Source of the DNA: Micromonospora okii
GTDB lineage: Bacteria > Actinomycetota > Actinomycetes > Mycobacteriales > Micromonosporaceae
Direction: 5' to 3'
Assembly (NCBI RefSeq): GCF_020884795.1
Contig: NZ_BBZF01000019.1
Location: forward strand, 155,890-219,889
DNA: 64,000 nucleotides
Below, one piece after another: positions 59,057 through 64,000 of this stretch. Positions within the stretch are counted from its first letter, which is position 1, and the number at the start of each line of letters is the position of its first letter. A model generated the notes under the pieces. The model worked only from the letters and a program-made list of their open reading frames with translations. It did no database searches and was not told the origin of the DNA. A program made the translations under genes and the position numbers.

Positions 59057-59827
59057 GTGGATCCCCTGTCGCTGACCACTCTGCTCGCTGCGGCCGCCAT
59101 GGCCGGTTGGGTCGACGCGGTGGTGGGTGGTGGTGGGTTGTTGCTGTTGCCGGCGTTGTTGGTGGCGGCGCCGGGGGTGCCGGTGGCGACGGCGTTGGGG
59201 ACGAACAAGTTGGCGGCGATCGCGGGGACGTCGACGGCGGCGGTGGCGTACGCGCGCCGGACGAAGATCGATTGGGCGGTGGCGGGGCCGGCGGCGGGGT
59301 TGGCGGTGGTGACGGCGGGGTTGGGTGCGGCGTTGGCGGGGGTGGTGCCGGCGTCGGCGTACCGGCCGGTGGTGTTGGGGGTGTTGGTGGCGGTGGCGGT
59401 GTTCGTGGTGGCGCGGCCTCGGTTGGGGGTGGTGGCGCAGCCGCAGCGGCGCACGCGGGGGCGGGTGGTGGCGGCGGTGGCGGTGGCGGGGTTGGTGGTG
59501 GCGGGGTACGACGGGTTGATCGGGCCGGGTACGGGGACGTTCCTGGTGGTGGCGTTCACGGTGCTGGTGGGTGCGGATTTCGTGCACGGGTCGGCGATGG
59601 CGAAGGTGGTGAACGCGGGCACGAACCTGGGGGCGTTGGTGGTGTTCGCGGCGACGGGGCACGTGTGGTGGTTGTTGGGGTTGGCGATGGCGGTGTGCAA
59701 CGTGGTGGGGGCGGCGTTGGGGGCGCGGATGGCGTTGCGGCGGGGGGCGGGGTTCGTGCGGGTGGTGTTGTTGGCGGTGGTCGTGGTGTTGGTGGCGAAG
59801 TTGGGTTACGACCAGTGGGTGGCGTGA
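59057..59827 (+). CDS. TSUP (TauE/SafE) family permease
   Basis: The 256-aa protein has about eight membrane segments and both copies of the TSUP motif: WVDAVVGGGGLLLLPALL near residue 17 and GYDGLIGPGTGTFLVVAF near 150, with ATALGTNKLAAIAGTSTAAVAY following the first. Members move sulfite, sulfonates or other organic anions. GTG 59057 is preferred; an ATG at 59039 is possible. It is convergent with the nitroreductase gene. Confidence 0.9.
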   Translation: MDPLSLTTLLAAAAMAGWVDAVVGGGGLLLLPALLVAAPGVPVATALGTNKLAAIAGTSTAAVAYARRTKIDWAVAGPAAGLAVVTAGLGAALAGVVPASAYRPVVLGVLVAVAVFVVARPRLGVVAQPQRRTRGRVVAAVAVAGLVVAGYDGLIGPGTGTFLVVAFTVLVGADFVHGSAMAKVVNAGTNLGALVVFAATGHVWWLLGLAMAVCNVVGAALGARMALRRGAGFVRVVLLAVVVVLVAKLGYDQWVA

Positions 59828-59863
59828 GGGCCGGCTTGGGATGCCGGCCCTCACGGCCCGGGT

Positions 59864-60478
59864 TCAGGCGTGGCGGGTGACGGTGTCGTAGTCGAGGCGG
59901 GGCAGGCGGGGGAACCAGGCGTCGGGGCCGGGCCGGCCGAGGTTGACCACGAGCAGGGAGCGCCAGGCGGTGTCGGCGAAGAATTCGCGGTCGACGCCGG
60001 CGGTGTCGAAGCCGGCCATGGGGCCGGTGGCGAGGCCGGCGGCGCGGACGGCGAGCAGCCAGTAGCCGATCTGGAGGGTGGCGTTGAAGCGGGCCATGGC
60101 CTCGCGGCCGGTGGGGTCGGCGGCGAGGCCGTCGCGCATCTGGGGGCGGACGGGGAAGACGTGGGGGATGTGCTCGTGGAAGTCGGTGTCGGCGGCGAGG
60201 ACGGCGACGACGGGGGCGCTGGCGGTCTTGGCGCGGTTGCCTTCGGCCATGTGGGTGAGGAGGCGGTCGCGGGCGTCGCCGGGGCGGATGTAGAGCACGC
60301 GCAGGGGCTGGGTGTTGGCGGCGGTGGGCGGGTACTGGGCGAGGTCGTAGATGGCGCGCAGGTGGGCGTCGGTGACGGGTTCGTCGGTGAAGGTGTTGGC
60401 GGTGCGGGCGTCGGTGAACAGTTGCGCCTGGGCGGTGGGGTCGAGGGTGATGTGTTCGGGGGTGACGGTGTTGGTCAC
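59864..60478 (-). CDS. RutE-like nitroreductase / malonic semialdehyde reductase
   Basis: The 204-aa FMN-dependent nitroreductase-fold protein resembles RutE/HadB-type malonic semialdehyde reductases: LFTDARTANTFTDEPVTDAHLRAIYDLAQYPPTAANTQPLRVLYI at residues about 18-60, then GREAMARFNATLQIGYWLLAVRAAGLATGPMAGF. No other rut genes are present, so the substrate is uncertain. It is divergent from an HxlR regulator, which probably controls it. Confidence 0.87.
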   Translation of the reverse strand: MTNTVTPEHITLDPTAQAQLFTDARTANTFTDEPVTDAHLRAIYDLAQYPPTAANTQPLRVLYIRPGDARDRLLTHMAEGNRAKTASAPVVAVLAADTDFHEHIPHVFPVRPQMRDGLAADPTGREAMARFNATLQIGYWLLAVRAAGLATGPMAGFDTAGVDREFFADTAWRSLLVVNLGRPGPDAWFPRLPRLDYDTVTRHA

Positions 60479-60500
60479 GGGGTCCTCCGTGGGAAGCGGG

Positions 60501-60535
60501 AGCTTTTGCTTCGGCGAGAGTAGCAGCTAGCTTTT
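60501..60535. promoter_or_regulatory. AGCTTTT direct repeats between nitroreductase and hxlR
   Basis: AGCTTTT occurs at 60501-60507 and 60529-60535, each followed by a TTCG-type sequence, in the 73-base gap between the divergent genes. This is a possible HxlR operator region. Confidence 0.4.
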
Positions 60536-60551
60536 TCGAAGTGCAGGGGTC

Positions 60552-60935
60552 GTGCGCGACGACACGTATCCTGGGACGATGGCGCCCCGCTCCCCCGCAC
60601 ACGAGAACCCCCGCACCTGCGACACGGGACTGACGCGGGCGTTCGCGTTCCTCGGCAAGCGGTGGAACGGGGTGCTGCTGGGCACGCTCGGGCAGGGGCC
60701 GGCCGGGTTCGCGGAGCTGACCCGCGCGCTGCCGGGCATCAGCGAGTCGGTGCTGTCGGACCGGCTGGGTGAGCTGACCCGGGTGGGGTTGGTCCGGCGC
60801 ACGGTGCGGCAGGGCCCGCCGGTGGGGGTGAGCTACGAGCTGACCGAGCGGGGGGCCGCGGTGCTGCCGGCGCTGGAGGCGCTGGGGCGGTGGGCGCAGG
60901 AGAACCTGTCGGCCGACAGGTGCGCCGAGGCGTGA
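60552..60935 (+). CDS. HxlR family transcriptional regulator
   Basis: The 127-aa winged-helix regulator has the HxlR core: LGKRWNGVLLGTLGQGPAGFAELTRALPGISESVLSDRLGELTRVGLVRR at residues about 35-85. Members respond to quinones, aldehydes or formaldehyde. The paired nitroreductase fits this. GTG 60552 and ATG 60579 are both possible starts. A 22-bp direct repeat lies at its 3' end. Confidence 0.9.
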   Translation: MRDDTYPGTMAPRSPAHENPRTCDTGLTRAFAFLGKRWNGVLLGTLGQGPAGFAELTRALPGISESVLSDRLGELTRVGLVRRTVRQGPPVGVSYELTERGAAVLPALEALGRWAQENLSADRCAEA

Positions 60936-60971
60936 CGGTGTGACCGTCTCGGCCGGCAGGTGCGCCGAGGA
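60910..60971 (+). repeat. local 22-bp direct repeat
   Basis: A 22-base unit (TCGGCCG then CAGGTGCGCCGAGG) occurs at 60910-60931, in the end of hxlR, and at 60950-60971, just after it, with one mismatch and 40-bp periodicity. It looks like a small tandem duplication of the hxlR tail. Confidence 0.8.
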
Positions 60972-60993
60972 CCGAACGTGTGATCATCAGCGG

Positions 60994-61779
60994 ATGCCGT
61001 TGCGCGCCGAACACGACCGGGTGCTGCTGGGTCGGCTGTTGGGCCGCGACCCGGCGCTGCACGCCTACGAGCTGGGCGACCTGGACGACTTCTTCTGGCC
61101 GTACACGTCGTGGTTCCGTCGCGGGGAGCAGGTGGCGCTGCTGTACCACGCGGTGGCGCCGCCGACGCTGCTGGCCTTCGCCGACGGCGACGCGAGCGCG
61201 GAGCTGGCGGCGCTGCTGGGCGAGTTGGCGCCGGTGTTGCCGGCGCGGCTGTACGCGCACCTGTCCCCCGGCCTGGCGGCGGCCCTGCGGGGCCGCTTCC
61301 GGGTCGTCGACGGCGGCGCGCACCTGAAGATGGCGCTGACCGACCGGGGGCGGCTGGCGGCGGTGGCCGGCGAGGGTGAGCCGTTGGGCGAGGCGGACCT
61401 GCCGGAGCTGACGGCGCTGTACGCGGCGGCGTACCCGGGCAACTGGTTCGACGCGAGGATGCTGGGCACGGGCCAGTACGTGGGGCTGCGCCGGGGTGGG
61501 GCGCTGGTGGCGGTGGCCGGGGTGCACGTGTACTCCCCGACGTGGCGGGTGGCGGCGCTGGGCAACGTGACGACGCATCCGCGGCACCGGGGTCGGGGGT
61601 GGGGCGCGGCGGTGGTGGCGGCCCTGTGCCGGCGGCTGGTCGGGCACGTCGACCACGTCACGCTCAACGTGCGGGCCGACAACGTGGCGGCGCTGCGGCT
61701 GTACGGGCGGTTGGGGTTCACCCGGGTCGCCGGTTACGGCGAGTACACGCTCACGGCCCTGCCCCCGCCGGCCGGGTGA
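60994..61779 (+). CDS. GNAT family N-acetyltransferase
   Basis: The 261-aa protein has an N-terminal variable domain and a C-terminal GNAT domain with VTTHPRHRGRGWGAAVVAALC (acetyl-CoA loop) near residue 190 and NVRADNVAALRLYGRLGF near 226. ATG 60994 is preferred; an upstream frame exists to 60940. It lies 59 nt after hxlR and is convergent with the peptide deformylase gene. Confidence 0.88.
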   Translation: MPLRAEHDRVLLGRLLGRDPALHAYELGDLDDFFWPYTSWFRRGEQVALLYHAVAPPTLLAFADGDASAELAALLGELAPVLPARLYAHLSPGLAAALRGRFRVVDGGAHLKMALTDRGRLAAVAGEGEPLGEADLPELTALYAAAYPGNWFDARMLGTGQYVGLRRGGALVAVAGVHVYSPTWRVAALGNVTTHPRHRGRGWGAAVVAALCRRLVGHVDHVTLNVRADNVAALRLYGRLGFTRVAGYGEYTLTALPPPAG

Positions 61780-61797
61780 CCGGCGCGGGCGGGGCGT

Positions 61798-62307
61798 TCA
61801 GCGGTGGCGGCTGGGTGAGTCGAACCGGCCGGCGCGGATCTCGCGCAGCGCCCGGCGGCGGGTCTCCCCGCGCAGGGTGTCGACGTAGAGGCGGCCGTCG
61901 AGGTGGTCGGTCTCGTGTTGCAGGGCGCGGGCGAGGAAGCCGGCGCCGGTGACGGTCAGGGGTTCCCCGTGCTGGTCGAAGCCGTGGGCGGTGGCGTGCA
62001 GGGCGCGGGGCGTCGGGAAGTACAGGCCGGGGATGGACAGGCAGCCCTCGTCGTCGCCCTGGGTCTCCTCGGACAGCTCCAGGGTGGGGTTGACCAGGTG
62101 GCCGCGGTGGCCGTCGGCGTCGTAGACGAACACCCGCGCGGACACCCCGATCTGGGGGGCGGCCACGCCGGCGCGGCCGGGGGCGCCGAGCAGGGTGTCC
62201 ATCAGGTCGGTGACCAGGTCGCGCAGCTCGGCGTCGAAGCTGGTGACCGGCTCGCAGGCGGTGCGCAGCACGGGATCGCCGATGATTCGGATGGGGCGCA
62301 TCGTCAT
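61798..62307 (-). CDS. def: peptide deformylase
   Basis: The 169-aa enzyme removes the formyl group from nascent peptides. All three motifs are present: GRAGVAAPQIG (motif 1), EGCLSIPG (motif 2, metal Cys) and QHETDHLDG (motif 3, HExxH metal site). Length is typical. ATG 62307 or 62301 are both possible starts. It is convergent with the GNAT gene. Confidence 0.95.
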   Translation of the reverse strand: MTMRPIRIIGDPVLRTACEPVTSFDAELRDLVTDLMDTLLGAPGRAGVAAPQIGVSARVFVYDADGHRGHLVNPTLELSEETQGDDEGCLSIPGLYFPTPRALHATAHGFDQHGEPLTVTGAGFLARALQHETDHLDGRLYVDTLRGETRRRALREIRAGRFDSPSRHR

Positions 62308-62538
62308 GGCAGCAGGCTATCGGGTGCGGCGCGCGGAGCGCGGCCGGCGCGGCGACACGCGGGAAGACCTCACGACGGGAACGCTTCCACGCCGGACGGC
62401 CCATGCGGGGCTCGTCCGTTCAGCGGATTTCCCGCCGACTTGGCGTGAACCTGCTCGATGTCGCTCGCCCCCGCTTGGTACTGTGCGTCACTGGTCATGT
62501 GAACCATGACACAGTGCCCCCACAGTCCGGAGATCCCG

Positions 62539-62739
62539 ATGTGCCAGCATCAACCCACCTGTCCCTCCGCCGACGCGACCGACCGGGAAGCCGCCCGCGC
62601 CATCGCCTGCTTCCGTGAACAGGGCTGGAGCCTGCTCTGCAACGGTGTCATCGTCTTCGACGACACCGGCGAGCTCCTGCCCGACGGCAGGTGCGTGGCC
62701 CCGCGCCGGGGCCCCGCCCGACACGCCCTCGTCGCCTGA
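62539..62739 (+). CDS. DUF5999 family small protein
   Basis: The 66-aa protein MCQHQPTCPSADATDREAA followed by GWSLLCNGVIVFDDTGELLPDG is typical of the DUF5999 group common in Streptomyces and relatives. It carries three Cys residues and an acidic end. Function unknown. ATG 62539 is chosen by homology; an in-frame ATG at 62506 is possible. Confidence 0.88.
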   Translation: MCQHQPTCPSADATDREAARAIACFREQGWSLLCNGVIVFDDTGELLPDGRCVAPRRGPARHALVA

Positions 62740-62807
62740 TTGTTCACGTAGTGTAATCGCACGCCATCCGTCGGCGACGGCCGCTCCCCCGGGCCGGGTC
62801 GACGCAC

Positions 62808-62838
62808 CGCCGGGGCGGCGCACGCCACCGCCCCGGCG
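62808..62838 (-). terminator. hairpin after gcvP
   Basis: Perfect 11-base arms (62808-62818 and 62828-62838) with a 9-base loop lie just beyond the gcvP stop. There is no U-tract; it is probably a Rho-independent-like stem of the high-GC type. Confidence 0.5.
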
Positions 62839-62844
62839 CCGCCG

Positions 62845-64000
62845 TCACTCCTCGAACGCCTCCGGCGCCGGGCACGAGCAGACCAGGTTCCGGTCGCCGT
62901 AGGCGCCGTCGACCCGCCGCACCGGCGGCCAGTACCTCCCGGCCCGGTCCACCCCCGCCGGGTACGCGCCCACCGACCGCGGGTACGGGTGCGGCCACTC
63001 GTCGCCGGCCACCATCGCCGCCGTGTGCGGGGCGTTGGACAGCGGGTTGTCTCCCGCCGGCCACTGCCCCGCCCCCACCTTGTCGATCTCCGCGCGGATG
63101 GCGATCATCGCGTCGCAGAACCGGTCCAGCTCGGCCAGGTCCTCGCTCTCGGTCGGCTCCACCATCAGCGTCCCCGCCACCGGGAACGACATCGTCGGGG
63201 CGTGGAACCCGTAGTCGATCAGCCGCTTCGCCACGTCGTCCACGCTCACCCCGGTCGCCCTGGTCAGCGGGCGCAGGTCCAGGACGCACTCGTGGGCCAC
63301 CAGGCCCTTGTTGCCCGCGTACAGCACGGGGAAGTGCTCGCGCAGCCGCGCCGCCACGTAGTTCGCCGCCAGCACCGCCACCCCCGTGGCCCGGGTCAGC
63401 CCCGCCGCGCCCATCATCCGCAGGTACGCCCACGGGATCGGCAGGATGCCCGCCGACCCGTACCGGGCCGCGGAGATCACCGGCCGGTCGTCGCCGCCGG
63501 CCCCCGGCAGGTACGGCGCCAGGTGCGCCCGCACCGCCACCGGCCCCACCCCCGGGCCGCCGCCGCCGTGCGGAATGCAGAACGTCTTGTGCAGGTTCAG
63601 GTGCGACACGTCCGCCCCGAACCGGCCCGGCTTGGCGAACCCGACCAGGGCGTTGAGGTTCGCCCCGTCGACGTACACCTGACCGCCGGCGTCGTGGACC
63701 TTCGCGCACAACTGCGCGATGCCCGTCTCGTACACCCCGTGCGTCGACGGGTACGTCACCATGATCGCGGCGAGGTCGTCCCGATGCTTGTCGATCTTCG
63801 TGTCGAGGTCGACCAGGTCCACGTTGCCGTCGGCGTCGCAGCCCACCACGACCACCCGCATCCCCGCCATCACCGCCGACGCGGCGTTCGTGCCGTGCGC
63901 CGACGACGGGATCAGGCACACGTCCCGCCGCCCCTGCCCCCGCTGCCGGTGGTACGCGCGGATCGCCAGCAGACCCGCCAGCTCCCCCTGCGACCCGGCG
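62845..64000 (-). CDS. gcvP: glycine dehydrogenase (decarboxylating), C-terminal part
   Basis: The gene runs off the right edge; 385 codons of the C-terminal part are visible. This is the P-protein of the glycine cleavage system, which decarboxylates glycine with PLP and passes the aminomethyl group to lipoylated H protein. Visible motifs are AGSQGELAGLLAIRAYH at the edge, CLIPSSAHGTNAASA, and the PLP-lysine segment HLNLHKTFCIPHGGGGPG. No frameshift is seen. Partners gcvH and gcvT are not in the window. Confidence 0.95.
   Translation of the reverse strand, partial: AGSQGELAGLLAIRAYHRQRGQGRRDVCLIPSSAHGTNAASAVMAGMRVVVVGCDADGNVDLVDLDTKIDKHRDDLAAIMVTYPSTHGVYETGIAQLCAKVHDAGGQVYVDGANLNALVGFAKPGRFGADVSHLNLHKTFCIPHGGGGPGVGPVAVRAHLAPYLPGAGGDDRPVISAARYGSAGILPIPWAYLRMMGAAGLTRATGVAVLAANYVAARLREHFPVLYAGNKGLVAHECVLDLRPLTRATGVSVDDVAKRLIDYGFHAPTMSFPVAGTLMVEPTESEDLAELDRFCDAMIAIRAEIDKVGAGQWPAGDNPLSNAPHTAAMVAGDEWPHPYPRSVGAYPAGVDRAGRYWPPVRRVDGAYGDRNLVCSCPAPEAFEE

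Noticed and set aside
1..64000. CRISPR arrays, rRNA or tRNA genes
   Set aside because: No regularly spaced repeats and no tRNA- or rRNA-like signatures were found on reading through the window.

Overview
The window is high-GC actinobacterial chromosome, most likely from Micromonosporaceae (Micromonospora-like). This rests on very high third-position GC, frequent GTG starts with GTGA/ATGA stop-start overlaps, actinobacterial marker genes (rbpA, separate lnt and ppm1, a DUF5999 protein, a HAIR-controlled hsp20) and the AGCGAACGCACCGAGCG-type junction repeats. No rRNA, tRNA or CRISPR array was seen.

Region by region: 0.2-7.06 kb is one tightly coupled operon for B12-dependent lysine degradation (kdd, an amidohydrolase, kamD, kamE, kal and a MutL-like reactivase), followed by a candidate structured RNA ending in a strong terminator. 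7.5-13.2 kb holds an XRE-cupin regulator divergent from an oxidoreductase-methyltransferase fusion, then lnt-ppm1, fxsA and rbpA with a SigR-type promoter. 13.4-26.2 kb is transport and accessory metabolism, with a TetR regulon defined by two matching operators and an erythromycin-esterase/MerR divergon. 26.4-33.2 kb has an HNH protein, hsp20 under a HAIR operator, an ABC-F protein and paired helix-turn-helix regulators.

33.2-42.0 kb is a mobile-element zone. A complete 1,149-bp IS30-family element sits inside the catalytic tyrosine codon of an aldo/keto reductase gene. A tyrosine recombinase follows. Then comes a delimited 4,931-bp Tn3-family transposon with 38-bp inverted repeats and a 5-bp duplication, inserted at the stop codon of thymidine kinase. 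It carries a MarR/MFS efflux cassette, a tnpA with a large in-frame internal deletion and a frameshifted tyrosine recombinase.

42.0-54.2 kb carries tdk, an MFS protein, lipid enzymes, cydAB behind overlapping TACTAC/GTAGTA dyads, an Eis-like acetyltransferase, a macrolide-type glycosyltransferase, an SDR and an oxalate/formate-type MFS with a 40-aa small partner. At 54.24-55.7 kb a dif-like site lies about 0.4 kb from a Xer-type recombinase gene whose start codon is inside a second, perfectly symmetric dif-like core. Plus-strand G/C bias flips sign here regardless of gene orientation. 56.4-64 kb returns to ordinary genes (EEP nuclease, SARP-like regulator, secreted Fn3 protein, TSUP permease, nitroreductase/HxlR, GNAT, peptide deformylase, DUF5999) and ends inside gcvP at the right edge.
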